Source: Zygaena filipendulae (taxonomy: Eukaryota; Arthropoda; Insecta; Lepidoptera; Zygaenidae). Taken from it: DNA of 64,000 nucleotides. This document shows positions 12,301 to 19,429 of this stretch, in pieces. Each line of letters starts with the position of its first letter. Position 1 is the first letter of the stretch. The translations under genes were made by a program, and so were the position numbers. The notes under the pieces were generated by a model. That model made no database searches. It was not told the origin of the DNA and saw only the letters and a program-made list of their open reading frames with translations. The stretch covers positions 13,360,001 through 13,424,000 of the forward strand of contig OU015653.1 of assembly GCA_907165275.2 (NCBI GenBank), written 5' to 3'.

Positions 12301-15300
12301 CCTCTCAATAGTAGTATTAGTATTATTAGTAGTATATTAGTCCTTGTTGCTATTATTATCATCATCGTGTAAACGCACACCGTGCACCGTCCAGTTACCT
12401 GGTGTGGAACGACGTGGGCGTGGGCGCGATAATGCGCTCGGGCCCGGACGGCGCGGCGCGCGTGGAGCTGGCGCGCGCCGCCAACGCGACCGCGCTGGCG
12501 GTGGACCAGGCGGCCGCCGCCGTCTACTGGGCGGTCAACGGCAAGATACACGCCGTCGACATCGCCGGCGCCAACAGGTGGGTCTACTGACTACCTGACT
12601 GACAGCCCTATTACCGCCTCTACTGACTACCTGACTGACAGCCCTATTACCGCCTCTACTGACTACCTGACTGACAGCCCTATTACCGCCTCTACTGACT
12701 ACCTGACTGACAGCCCTATTACCGCCTCTACTGACTACCTGACTGACAGCCCTATTACCGCCTCTACTGACTACCTGACTGACAGCCCTATTACCGCCTC
12801 TACTGACTACCTGACTGACAGCCCTATTACCGCCTCTACTGACTACCTGACTGACAGCCCTATTACCGCCTCTACTGACTACCTGACTGACAGCCCTATT
12901 ACCGCCTCTACTGACTACCTGACTGACAGCCCTATTACCGCCTCTACTGACTACCTGACTGACAGCCCTATTACCGCCTCTACTGACTACCTGACTGACA
13001 GCCCTATTACCGCCTCTACTGACTACCTGACTGACAGCCCTATTACCGCCTCTACTGACTACCTGACTGACAGCCCTATTACCGCCTCTACTGACTACCT
13101 GACTGAGAGCCCTATTACCGCCTCTACTGACTACCTGACTGACAGCCCTATTACCGCCTCTACTGACTACCTGACTGACAGCCCTATTACCGCCTCTACT
13201 GACTACCTGACGCACAGCCCTATTACCGCCTCTACTGACTACCTGACTGACAGTTCTATTACCGCCTCTACTGACTACCTGACTGAGAGCCCTATTACCG
13301 CCTCTACTGACTACCTGACTGACAGCCCTATTACCGCCTCTACTGACTACCTGACTGAGAGCCCTATTACCGCCTCTACTGACTACCTGACTGACAGCCC
13401 TATTACCGCCTCTACTGACTACCTGACTGACAGCCCTATTACCGCCTCTACCGACTACCTGACGCATAGCCCTATTACCGCCTCTACTGACTACCTGACT
13501 GACAGCCCTAATACCGCCTCTACCGACTACCTGACTGACAGCCCTATTACCACTTCTACTGACTACCTGACTGACAGCGCTATTACCGCCTCTACTGACT
13601 ACCTGACTGACAGCCCTATTATCGCCTATATTGATTTCCTGACGGACAGCTCTATTACCGCCTTTACTGATTACCTGACTGACAAATCCTTTTACTGCCT
13701 CAACCTGACTGACAGCCCCGTCACTTTCTCTACTGACTACCTGACTCACTACCCCTACTACCCCACTTCCGCCTCTACTAACTTATTTACCTCATAGTAA
13801 CTCATTAACCACCTTTCTTTATTATATCTGATTGATTGGCCCACCGCTATCCTTCACGTAGTATGTGTAGACCGTACGTTCCGTGATGCGCTTGTTGTGT
13901 GTGCGCCCGCAGACGCACCGTGTGGCAGGGCGGCTGGGCGGGCTCGCTGGCGGTGCTCGGCGACGCGCTGTACTTCGCGAACGGCGAGCGGGCGCTCATG
14001 CGCGTGCAGCTCGCCGCCTCCGCCTCCGCCTCCGCGCCCGCCTCCGCCTCCGCGCCCGCCGTCGCGCCCGCGCCCGCCGTGCACGTGGCGCGCCTCGTCG
14101 CCCGCCTCGTGCTCGCCGTGCACCGGGTAAGTGCCAACTTCGCCGCATGGGCGACCACACGGGCAGCGCGGCGCCGCAGCGGCGACAAAAAGAGTAGGCA
14201 CGCCCATCGCTACGTGACAGAACAGGACAAACAATAGCGAGCCGCTTACTCCCCTCCCCGCCTTGTCTGGACTTCGAAGCGACAACGCATTTTTGTATGT
14301 AATATACCGCAGCGACTTCTGACGCACCGCACCGTGTGGGTTGGCTCTGAGTCATGAGACCCAAACATAAGCGGTCTATCTAGCTATCTAGTAATCGACA
14401 ACTAGTAATCTATAGGTACATATAAAATGATTTGTCCTGAATAACTGACTGACGGATCAACGTCCAGCCTAAACCGCTCATCGTAGGGACCTGATACTTG
14501 GAGCGTGTGTTCTTTGTATGACGTAGGCATCCGATAAGAAAGGAATTTTGAAAATTCAACCCCTAAGGGGATGAAAAGGGGTTGCAAAGTCTGTATGGAA
14601 CAATAGGCTAGTTTCCTGGGTAAAAAAATCGAAATTCTATTTAGTCCGTCAGTTAGATAATAAAAAAATAAAAGACACGTATTTTTTTATTTTTTAAATA
14701 ATGGAAATATGCATAGATAAAGCGCATTAAAGTTTAGGGTGGGGGACTCGTGATGTCACAGCTCGCTATAACGTGCGAACAAACTGTAGCGAGGCGTGAC
14801 GTCATGTGAAATTTCGACTTGATATATCTCCGTTATTTTTTGGTTACATAAAAAAAAAAACGTGTCCAATATTTTTTAATAATCTACAAAACGGACTAAA
14901 AAAAAATTTAGGAAACTAGCCTATTACGCGGCAACTCCGAAATCATCGCGCGGGACAACTGGTTTATAATGCGAGGGTGGGTAACACGTCTCGTCCGCGT
15001 CCAGGTGCCGACGGAGCACCCGTGCGCGGGCGGGCGCGCGTGCGGCGGCGCGCCCGGCGCGTGCGGCGCGGGCGGCGCGTGCAGCGAGCGGCGCGGCGCG
15101 GGCGGCGGCGGGGGCGGGGGCGCGGGCGCGGGCCCCGGCGCGGCGCGGGGCGACGCCGCGCTGCGCGACGCGCCCGAGTGCGGCGCGCGGCAGTTCGCGT
15201 GCGGCGAGGGCGGGGGCGGGGGACCGCGCTGCATCCCCGGCGAGTGGGCGTGCGACGGCGCCGCGGACTGCGCGCGCGGCGAGGACGAGGCGCCGCGCGC

Positions 15301-18300
15301 GTGCGGCGCGTGCGCGGGCGGCGTGCGCTGCGCGGACGGCGCGTGCGCGCCCTCGCTCGGCGGCTGCGACGCGGGCGCCTTCTGCCTCGACCACCCGCTG
15401 CCGGACGCGTTCAGGTATATAGAGTACCTACTTACAAGTGGCGATGCGCACTCACGTATATAAGATGTGCCACAATTAGCTGCAAATATTTACAGGGCTA
15501 AAAGTATACGTTATAACGCACAGGATAAGCGAAAAAATAATTTTATAAGTTCAGTAGTTTTTCAGAATATGAGGAAATAAATTCATTGAAGAAACATTAC
15601 ACCTACAATCAGAACGTACACAATACACGTAGCTTACTAATACTTACATGAGGCACACAGCGAGCGATGGCGCGCGGCGATGTGTGTGTAAAGCGATTGA
15701 GCGGCCTTCATTGGTTGTTTTCTTTTTCTTTTTTTTATGATGAACATGTTCTCTGTGTGTGTGTTTCAACCCCTTAAATATTTGCAGCTAATTTTGCCGC
15801 ACCTGATATAATAGGTTGCCGCCCTGTTTGTCCGCAACCGACCAGCCGCATAGCCAATTTGAATTTCAAACTAAATTAAAATTTAAAAAACTTTACTGAC
15901 AATATAATATGATCGTTAACGTCGTACCCCTATCGGGAATCGAGCCCGAAACCTCTTGACTATCGAGTAGGTATGCCAGCCTACTGCGCCTGTCGGTGCA
16001 TGTGTTGTGATTGTGCAACGTTATTGTTAACGTGTACTTGGATTGGTTTATTTTATATTGTATATATACCAAAAACATGATGCACTCTGCGCTCACACCC
16101 GTGACGCCACGTACGGTATCTACCAGTGGATGACCAGCGTTGGGTCCCTACGGTTCTCGGCTTATGCTGAGCTGGTTGCCGTTTTGTTTCGACACGCTGT
16201 TTGATGCTGTTTTTGTTAATATTTGTTTCTAAAATTCAAAAATTATTTTCACTATTAGAAAGCTACATTATCGCCGAGTAACATAGGCTATATTGTAACA
16301 CTGAATTCCCGCGAGAACTCCGAAATGGGCATGTTGACTAATTTTTATTTTTTAGTCCGTCTTGTAGATTAAAAAATATTGAACACGTATTTTTTCTTTT
16401 TTTTACATAATCAAAAAATAACGGCGATATATTGAGTTGAAATTTCGCGTGACGTCACTATTCTGATAGTTTGTATGGCGGTTTTAGCGGTTAGTGACGT
16501 CACGAGCCCCTCACCCTAAACTTTAATGCGCTTTATCTCTGTATATTTTAATTTATTTGAAGAAGCAAAAAATACGTGTCTATTGTTTTTTTTTATTTTC
16601 TAACGACGGACTAATTAGAATTTTGATTTTTTTAATAGTCCACATCCCCATCGGTGCGGGTTTAATTCCATTACTAACGCGTGCGGTGCGTGGCGGCGCA
16701 GGTGCGACGGGCGGCTGTGCCTGGCGCCGCGGCTGCTGTGCGACGGGCGCGCGCACTGCGACGACGGCGCCGACGAGGCGCCCGCCGTCTGCTTCGAGCA
16801 CAGGGACGCCGTGAGTACTGAGTACCCGCCCACCCATCCACCCATCCACCCATCCACCCACCACTGAACAAAATTACACATACCGCCGCACTCTGAGTCG
16901 ACTTTAATGATTACTTAATTAAGTATAGCTTTTTAAAACAAAACTGCCGCAATCAGACAAGTTTAATAAATTAATGTCGATTGGCATTTAACTAATTAAG
17001 TTACATCTCATTAAATTGAACGTCTCTGATTGCGGCAGTTTTGTTTTGAAAATCTATACTTAACTAAGTAATCATTAAAGTCGACTCTGAGTGCGGCGGA
17101 TAGCAGGGGACATTAACTTGGTATTTAAAGGCCGCACTCAGTCTATATAAATAAATAGATAATAAATTAAATATAAATGTCATGCATGTCGTGTACATCC
17201 TACTAGAAGTGAACACAGCATGCGCAAAAAACATAAATAAATAAGAAAAAATAAATTAAAAAAAATTAATTTTATGTAAAGATTTTTAAAACAAAATTGC
17301 CGCAATCAGAGACGTTCATTGAATTAATGTTGGCATTTAACTTAATTAATCAAATGCCAATCAACATTTATTTAACCAAACCAAACTTAACATTTTTGCT
17401 AATTTTTGAAAATGCGCGACTCACCCCAGTATAAAATGAAAAGCTAATGTGGCAATGACAAGGCGATAGGGGTGTATTCAGCGTGTGCTGGTTTTCAATG
17501 CACCCCTTGCTCGGACTAAGATGTTTCGCTGAGAACAAATTAAAAAAATGTGATATCAAGTTATTTCAACATCCCTTATCCCCAGTAGTATGTAGTTGGT
17601 AAAACGCCCGCCCGGGTCGGTGTACAATCAATTCAATTCAAATTTATCCCATAATGTGTCTCTTTTTGACGTCAATAAAATTACATTTATTATGACAGCA
17701 CCCATAAAATATCCCCCCCTCCCAGCATTCCTAGTGCTATGGCTGGAGAGAGGAAGCTGCGCAACAAACTCTCCAGTAGCACGCCGTCAGTTTAATAGTA
17801 CATTGTTATCCTAGGGGTGAAAGTAACTTATTTAGTCCCGAGACGGGGTTTGGCGCCCGAACGTAGCGAGGGCGCCAATAGATCGAGGGACTAAATAAGT
17901 CTTTCTCCCGAGGGTAACACTGTGCTTTTCATTACGAATGCAAGGAAAGTCAAAATAAAAATTAGCTAAAGAAAAAATGAGTGAATTTTATTTTAATTAA
18001 TACCTACTTAAACTTTACGTTATTTCAATTTTACATCGCGCTGGCTGTATAGAAAGTTGAAACATGGTTCAATAGAAATGTGAAAATAGACGTAGTTTTT
18101 TTTTTTATAATTTGACAGTTGTCAGTTGAAAGCGATTCTCCCTAGGGCTGAAAAGGGTTACTTTCAACCCGCTTCTCAGGCAACTTCAGACCTATTTTCC
18201 GAGTATGAGTAATGAAAAGTTTATTTTCGGCAGGTGGGCGGCGTGGGCGGCGGCGAGCCGGCCGGCCCCGCGGCGGCGTCGCTGCCGGCGTCGCGCGCGT

Positions 18301-19429
18301 ACGTGGTGTGCGGCAGCGTGGGCGGGTGCGCGGCGGGCGCGCTGGCCGCGTGGGCCGCGCGCCGCTGGTGGCGCCGGCCGCCGCGCGCGCGCCGCGCCCG
18401 CCCGCCGCGCAAGCCGGCGCCGCCCGCGCTCGCCGCCGCCGCGCCGCTGCACGTGCTGCGCGAGCGCGCGCCGCCGCTCGGCGCCAGCTCCACCGAGTCA
18501 GTTCAATTTTTTTTTTTTTGGTAAAGTTTACCCCTTTCGGGGAAGGCAAAGGAAACTTAGTCCATGCAGCCAACTGAGTCGGTTCATTTACATTAATATT
18601 ATAGTACTAGCTGTGCGTAGCTAGCGTGAAACGCTTTTCATATAACAAAGCATGTACAGACAGACAGACGGACAGACAAAAAATTTACTCATTGCATTTT
18701 TGGCATCAGTATCAATCACCATTCATCCACCAATATTAATTTTGAATATATATTCAATGTATAGAATTGACCTCTCTCCAGTTTTATTATAAGTATAGAC
18801 TAGCTGACCCCCGCGGTTTCACCCGCAGTAATTTCGAAATTCCCGTGGGAATTTGGGGTAATAGTATCCTATGTCACTCAGGACTACCGTAGCTTCCTTT
18901 AAGTGAAAGAATTTTCAAAATTGGTTCTGTGAGTCCACAGATTACCCCCTACAACGTGACAAACTCACAAACATTATTTTATATTATATTTAGAATATTA
19001 GTATAGTCTAGCAGATCGTGATCTAAGGTTGTGTGCATGTAAATTGAGCGACAGGGCAACGATCGTATACAGTCTACAGCAAAAGTCTGTAAACACTTGA
19101 CAGTAATTGCAAATTGTAACATAGTTGGAAAACTAATGAAGACGTTATTATATTGCCGTTGGCGACTGTACCGGTGCGCGCCCGCCAGAGCGTCGGAGAG
19201 CCTGTGCGCGCGCTACCCGCGCAACCCGCCGCCGTCGCCGGCCACGGGCAGCGCGTCGGGCGGCGCCAGCGGCGACGAGTGGGCGGCGCGGCGGCGCGGG
19301 CGCGCCTACCGCCACTACCGCGCCATGAACCGCCCGCCGCCGCCCACGCCCGCCTCCACCGACGCGGCCGACTCCGAGCCGGAGCCCAGCGCGCGCGCGC
19401 CGCCGCCCTCGCCCGACCACCACTACTGA
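162..19429 (+). CDS. arr: arrow / LRP5-LRP6 Wnt co-receptor (5' partial, 13 exons)
   Basis: Single-pass receptor that binds Wnt with Frizzled and recruits Axin at the plasma membrane. Exons: 162-306, 1636-1763, 2625-2778, 3053-3327, 7211-7465, 10859-11012, 11619-11909, 12395-12577, 13913-14126, 15005-15414, 16702-16810, 18234-18496, 19189-19429. They join in one frame to give 939 residues and a TGA stop; earlier exons lie left of the window. Domain order is propeller 3, EGF 3, propeller 4, EGF 4, LDLa repeats, membrane span, PPPSP tail, which is diagnostic of LRP5/6 rather than other LRPs. Junctions fall where vertebrate LRP6 alignment expects them, for example EPGAFLVYSRK and EEFLLFAQKSA at propeller starts. 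Exons are far richer in GC than the introns and use mostly G/C third positions. One intron appears to be GC-AG (3328-7210). Introns carry many transposons and a 36-bp minisatellite. Confidence 0.93.
564..853. repeat. MITE-like element with 16-bp inverted ends
   Basis: The ends TTTTTAATACAGTTGC and GCAACTGCATTAAAAA are inverted repeats with one mismatch. Directly left of it (483-560) is a stretch rich in 'ccgagccgagg' and 'gaaggtgaggccgaag' that looks like another repeat. The 121-codon open frame at 485-850 spans both and is treated as chance. It lies in the arr intron 307-1635. Confidence 0.55.
1115..1370 (+). repeat. Interspersed repeat tail (SINE/LINE 3' end type)
   Basis: It ends in 'gggaattccgaaactcacgcgggtaaaaccgcgtggtacagctagtaaa', a degraded form of the module recurring at 11044, 18790, 30590, 44230, 45120, 51935 and 61240. 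The preceding 'ccgatttttttaaattttt' is the usual upstream part. I take it as a non-autonomous retroelement tail; the family was not confirmed. Confidence 0.5.
1874..2245 (-). repeat. Element A, copy 1 (inverted partner at 17801-18219)
   Basis: Relative to the copy at 17801-18219 this one is inverted and about 45 bases shorter. Shared landmarks are 'cttttcattactcatactcgg', 'agaagcgggttgaaagtaac', 'ccctagggagaatcgctttc' and a hairpin made by 'gacttatttagtccctcga' and 'actaaataagtttctac'. Start and end are where similarity to the partner stops. Confidence 0.7.
2798..2966 (+). repeat. Element B fragment, paired with 15466-15803
   Basis: It begins with a 'ggtgtggcaaaatttactgc' stretch and runs through 'gtatacgttataacg', 'caggataagcg' and 'gtagtttttcag'. 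The same order occurs at 15466-15610. Both copies lie just downstream of arr splice donors (2778 and 15414). Confidence 0.6.
3365..3635 (+). repeat. SINE-like interspersed repeat
   Basis: The run 'aagaccagcgccgggt', 'ctcatgctgagctgg', 'tttttgtcacaacacggtgt' to 'aaataaagtttatta' resembles 16125-16220 and, inverted, 36930-37080. The AATAAA near 3617 belongs to the repeat and is not taken as a gene poly(A) signal. Confidence 0.45.
3638..4209 (+). mobile_element. TA-flanked MITE (element C), copy 1, right end eroded
   Basis: It starts after a TA with GGGTACTTGCATG and matches, inverted, the complete copy at 58322-58959. Shared landmarks are 'cgttgcaacgaaacacc', 'catgacgtcacttttattt', 'aaatgcatcggtaacatgc' and 'acgtcattccgcgtttcgg'. 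Similarity ends near 'tttgtttaag', so the far terminus is missing; a detached terminus of the family lies at 7020-7075. Both copies have long open frames because an internal stretch lacks stops, but I see no transposase motif. Confidence 0.75.
4210..4667. promoter_or_regulatory. Possible promoter and 5' UTR of the nested intronic gene
   Basis: Mostly AT-rich intron. Around 4550-4630 base composition switches to GC-rich, with a TCAGT initiator-like site at 4578-4582 and a TATA-like 'gatatatt' at 4542-4549, slightly farther upstream than usual. This precedes the ATG at 4668. The promoter call is inference. Confidence 0.3.
4668..6728 (+). CDS. Candidate small spliced gene nested in an arr intron
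   Basis: I do not recognise this gene. Exons 4668-4747, 5057-5116 and 5448-5534 join in frame. They start MGNNRNKKKKRRNW, continue ILLETDCNKENVPEVDLC, then MQIPTEAMVASSSKNANEPD. Donors are good (gtaagt, gtgagt, gtgaga); the acceptor at 5055-5056 is weak and the one at 5446-5447 is good. Each later exon is a multiple of three, so all junctions are phase 2. The N terminus is very basic and could bind nucleic acid or localise to the nucleus. A possible last exon, 6680-6728, continues the frame to TGA with AATAAA signals overlapping, giving 91 residues. A 1-kb tandem array (5581-6592) fills the last intron. It may be a broken or 3'-truncated copy of a larger gene, or chance. Confidence 0.4.
4957..4982 (+). 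repeat. (AAT)n microsatellite
   Basis: About nine AAT units. They make the asparagine run of a spurious open frame at 4938-5120. Confidence 0.85.
5581..6592. repeat. Tandem array, five units of 227 or 204 bp
   Basis: Near-identical units start at 5581, 5808, 6035, 6239 and 6443. The first two periods are 227 bp and the next two 204 bp; the short form lacks the 'gtcaaacagagaacctccta' block. Each unit holds two diverged halves with 'gaaaaccgcatcaaaatcgg' and 'gaaaactgcatcaaaatcag', so the unit itself is an old dimer. The right edge reads 'gagaacctccttttttgaag', then 'tcggttaa'. That is the reverse complement of the 'aaccgacttc..aaggaggttc' terminus at 8091 and 38929, so the array grew inside one of those elements. 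Confidence 0.9.
7020..7078 (+). repeat. Detached terminus of MITE element C
   Basis: 'taagtaggccatatatcttt' followed by 'aaaatagactgaaaaaaa' matches, inverted, the left end of the copy at 58322-58380. It ends near a diverged 'gccagtacgcta'. Confidence 0.55.
7211..7465 (+). CDS. arr: arr exon: end of propeller 3 plus EGF-like 3
   Basis: It begins VMETCRRADGSARRVV, the last propeller blade. An EGF module with six cysteines follows: NQCAVDNGGCRHLCL, then YRCACPAHYRLNRDNLTC. The spacing fits the third LRP5/6 EGF. The acceptor 'ccctggcacag' is used; a second AG at 7231-7232 would drop seven residues. The donor is gtgagg with phase G|AG into the next exon. The segment after the sixth cysteine leads straight into propeller 4. 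Confidence 0.92.
7466..7915. other. arr intron, no gene seen
   Basis: GC-rich for the first 200 bases ('gggcgagcggtggggcgcgg'), then a poly-T tract near 7700. The stretch 7840-7915 is the sequence into which the hAT element at 7916 inserted; it resumes after 10324. No exon or RNA gene recognised. Confidence 0.5.
7916..10324. mobile_element. Non-autonomous hAT element, 2.4 kb, perfect 8-bp target duplication
   Basis: The termini are the 16-base CAGGGGCGGATCCAGG and its exact reverse complement CCTGGATCCGCCCCTG. Flanks 7908-7915 and 10325-10332 are both CCTCGGAC. An 8-bp duplication with a CAGGG-type end is the hAT signature. Subterminal DNA on both sides is rich in G or C runs ('ggggggggcaattt', 'ggggggcaattgccccc'). 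No transposase frame survives, so it would need a helper. A second repeat (8091-8845) sits inside. The intact ends suggest a fairly recent insertion into the arr intron. Confidence 0.9.
8091..8845 (+). repeat. Element D copy nested in the hAT element
   Basis: It begins 'ttttaaccgacttccaaaaa' then 'ggaggaggtt', and contains 'ttggaccgatttcgaaaatt', 'atcgttcatttgctttcgga' and 'gaccacaagtggtcatcgg', with that block repeated a second time. The same order is seen at 38929-39800, 48005-48600 (inverted) and 49980-50451. It ends in a 'ttttagctttttagttttatg' stretch. No coding capacity seen. Confidence 0.75.
10480..10712 (+). repeat. tRNA-derived SINE
   Basis: A pol III A-box-like TTGGCGCAATGG sits at 10493-10504 and a decayed B-box-like region near 10531. 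The body follows with 'gtatatac..gtttgcttgg', 'acacaagctcataggttag', 'tgtgggatcaagtagatctg' and 'tgtgttgtgaagtggatt', an order typical of lepidopteran tRNA SINEs. It is in the intron before the arr exon at 10859. Confidence 0.65.
10859..14126 (+). CDS. arr: arr exons for beta-propeller 4 (four exons)
   Basis: Exons 10859-11012, 11619-11909, 12395-12577 and 13913-14126. They start EPEEFLLFAQKSAVGRVV and carry degenerate YWTD blades: LLYWMDEDTHSIRRAG, ALYWACAGGDAINATAV, AVYWAVNGKIHAVDIAG and ALYFANGERALM. Phases AA|G, CG|T and AG|A all agree. The last exon contains an Ala/Ser/Pro run (about 14012-14085) made by a 'gcctccgcctccgcg' microsatellite inside coding DNA, so its length may vary between individuals. 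Compared with propeller 3 the YWTD motifs are weak, as in the fourth propeller of vertebrate LRP6. Confidence 0.9.
11044..11330 (+). repeat. Interspersed retroelement tail
   Basis: Reads 'ctagctgttgctcgcggttt', 'cacccgcggtaattttgg', then 'cgatcatcacgaaattttcc' and 'tatcccggaattcctgcg'. It is another copy of the common tail module; a shorter one is at 12178-12260 in the next intron. Confidence 0.55.
11490..11606 (+). repeat. Element E module abutting an arr 3' splice site
   Basis: 'cacctttcggagaaggcaaa' to 'aaacacatcggtgagatgca' recurs at 3846-3950, 18525-18570, 22885-23030 (inverted), 33548-33600 and 58600-58740 (inverted). This copy ends only about a dozen bases before the acceptor at 11617-11618, so it supplies most of the sequence where the branch point would lie. 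Confidence 0.6.
12583..13790. repeat. 36-bp minisatellite filling an arr intron
   Basis: The unit is TCTACTGACTACCTGACTGA followed by CAGCCCTATTACCGCC. Copies are almost identical from 12583 to about 13500, then decay towards 13790, about 31-33 units in all. The array begins five bases after the splice donor at 12578. Because 36 is divisible by three, the minus strand reads open for 404 codons as a 12-residue repeat (GGNRAVSQVVSR); I treat that frame as a by-product. Homogeneity on the donor side and decay on the other imply growth or conversion from the left. Confidence 0.97.
14127..14605. other. arr intron segment, no gene seen
   Basis: It contains 'aaccgctcatcgtagggacc' and 'acccctaaggggatgaaaag', also found inverted near 43005-43110, so part is an interspersed repeat (about 14430-14600). 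Confidence 0.4.
14606..14921. mobile_element. TA-flanked MITE (element F), 316 bp
   Basis: Perfect inverted ends GGCTAGTTTCCT and AGGAAACTAGCC flanked by TA on both sides (14604-14605 and 14922-14923), the target duplication of Tc1/mariner-type elements. The internal core 'agcgcattaaagtttagggt', 'tgacgtcatgtgaaatttcg' and 'ccaatattttttaataatct' is shared with 16327-16649 and 46157-46480, which have different ends. The right edge lies 83 bases before the arr exon at 15005. Confidence 0.85.
15005..16810 (+). CDS. arr: arr exons for EGF 4 and LDL receptor class A repeats
   Basis: Exons 15005-15414 and 16702-16810 (phase AG|G). They start VPTEHPCAGGRACGG. The EGF 4 position keeps only a few of the usual six cysteines and is swollen by Gly/Ala runs (GGGGGGGAGAGPGA). 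LDLa 1 is clear: CGARQFACGEG, CIPGEWACDGAADC, then a GEDE acidic calcium site. LDLa 2 is shortened (GGVRCADGACAPSLGGC). LDLa 3 reads CDGRLCLAPRLLC, CDGRAHCDDGADE. LDLa modules in LRP5/6 link the propellers to the membrane. Gly/Ala inflation matches the extreme GC content, so compositional drift may explain the loss of EGF cysteines. Confidence 0.88.
15466..15803. mobile_element. Element B, MITE with about 27-bp imperfect inverted ends
   Basis: The left end 'tgccacaattagctgcaaat' and right end 'atttgcagctaattttgccg' are inverted repeats. The left part matches 2798-2966. It lies in the arr intron after the exon ending at 15414. Confidence 0.7.
15900..16110 (-). repeat. tRNA-derived SINE, minus strand
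   Basis: Reading the minus strand, an A-box-like AGGCGCAGTAGG lies at about 15981-15992 and a B-box-like GGCTCGATTCC at 15936-15946, in the right order and spacing for an internal pol III promoter. The tRNA fold is not intact, so I do not call a tRNA gene. The short open frame over it (LAYLLDSQEVSGSIPDRGT) is a common by-product of these SINEs. Confidence 0.7.
16125..16320 (+). repeat. SINE-like fragment and retroelement tail
   Basis: 'gatgaccagcgttgggtccc' and 'cttatgctgagctggttgcc' match the repeat at 3365. 'cactgaattcccgcgagaac' then starts a decayed tail module. Confidence 0.4.
16327..16649 (-). mobile_element. Element F-related MITE, inverted relative to 46157-46480
   Basis: Ends GGGCATGTTGACT and AGTCCACATCCCC are imperfect inverted repeats. 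The interior shares 'tgacgtcactattctgatag' and 'agtgacgtcacgagcccctc' with 46157-46480 on the opposite strand. It ends 52 bases before the LDLa exon at 16702. Confidence 0.8.
16835..16862 (+). repeat. CCAT/CCCA-rich microsatellite
   Basis: Runs of 'cccatccaccca' directly after the arr donor at 16810. Confidence 0.75.
16883..17099. mobile_element. Palindromic MITE (element G), copy 1
   Basis: Long inverted ends of about 70 bases: 'gcactctgagtcgactttaa' to 'aacaaaactgccgcaatcag' on the left, with the mirror on the right ending 'cgactctgagtgcggcg'. Another full copy is at 62393-62626 in the nucleotidase gene, and a decayed piece at 17125-17380 holds 'aacaaaattgccgcaatcag'. A single strand would fold into a long hairpin. 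Confidence 0.9.
17125..17380. repeat. Decayed second copy of element G
   Basis: 'aggccgcactcagtctatat' and 'gattgcc'-type pieces, inverted and interrupted by AT-rich sequence, beside the full copy. Confidence 0.55.
17590..17800 (+). repeat. Retroelement 3'-end-like fragment
   Basis: 'gtacaatcaattcaattcaa', 'aatttatcc', then 'attcctagtgctatggctgg' and 'caacaaactctccag'. The order resembles lepidopteran retroelement tails. No open frame. Confidence 0.35.
17801..18219 (+). repeat. Element A, copy 2, ending 14 bp before an arr exon
   Basis: Begins with the hairpin formed by 'gtaacttatttagtcccgag' and 'ctcgagggactaaataag'-type halves (17801-17935) and runs to 'gagtatgagtaatgaaaag'. It is the inverted partner of 1874-2245. 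The acceptor at 18232-18233 lies just past its end, so its terminus probably contributes to the branch-point region. Confidence 0.75.
18234..19429 (+). CDS. arr: arr exons for the membrane span and PPPSP tail
   Basis: Exons 18234-18496 and 19189-19429 (phase GA|A). SRAYVVCGSVGGCAAGALAA is the membrane span, followed by a strongly basic stop-transfer run (RRWWRRPPRARRARPPRK). The tail has RNPPPSPATGS, NRPPPPTPASTD and APPPSPDHHY then TGA. In LRP6 each PPP(S/T)Px(S/T) motif is phosphorylated by GSK3 and CK1 and docks Axin. Here the first two fit; the third lacks the final Ser/Thr. Five motifs are usual in vertebrate LRP6, so this tail looks short. The last nine codons and the stop form the first unit of a 47-bp tandem repeat. 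Confidence 0.88.
18525..19010. repeat. Element E module plus inverted retroelement pieces
   Basis: 18525-18570 is the 'cccctttcggggaaggcaaa' module directly after the arr donor. 18655-18785 ('gacagacagacggacag', 'caccattcatccaccaatat', 'gaattgacctctctccag') is the inverse of 44430-44560. 18790-18870 is the 'ccgcggtttcacccgcagta' tail. Confidence 0.6.

Noticed and set aside
12535..13749. 404-codon minus-strand open frame with a 12-residue repeat
   Set aside because: It is the complement of the 36-bp minisatellite; the frame stays open only because the period is divisible by three. It has no start context, no domain, and overlaps arrow exon 12395-12577.
12583..13790. CRISPR-like regular repeats
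   Set aside because: Units are contiguous with no unique spacers, and the genome is an insect's. It is a minisatellite.
15920..15995. tRNA gene on the minus strand
   Set aside because: A and B boxes are present but the arms do not form a full cloverleaf, and the sequence continues into a repeat body. A tRNA-derived SINE fits better.
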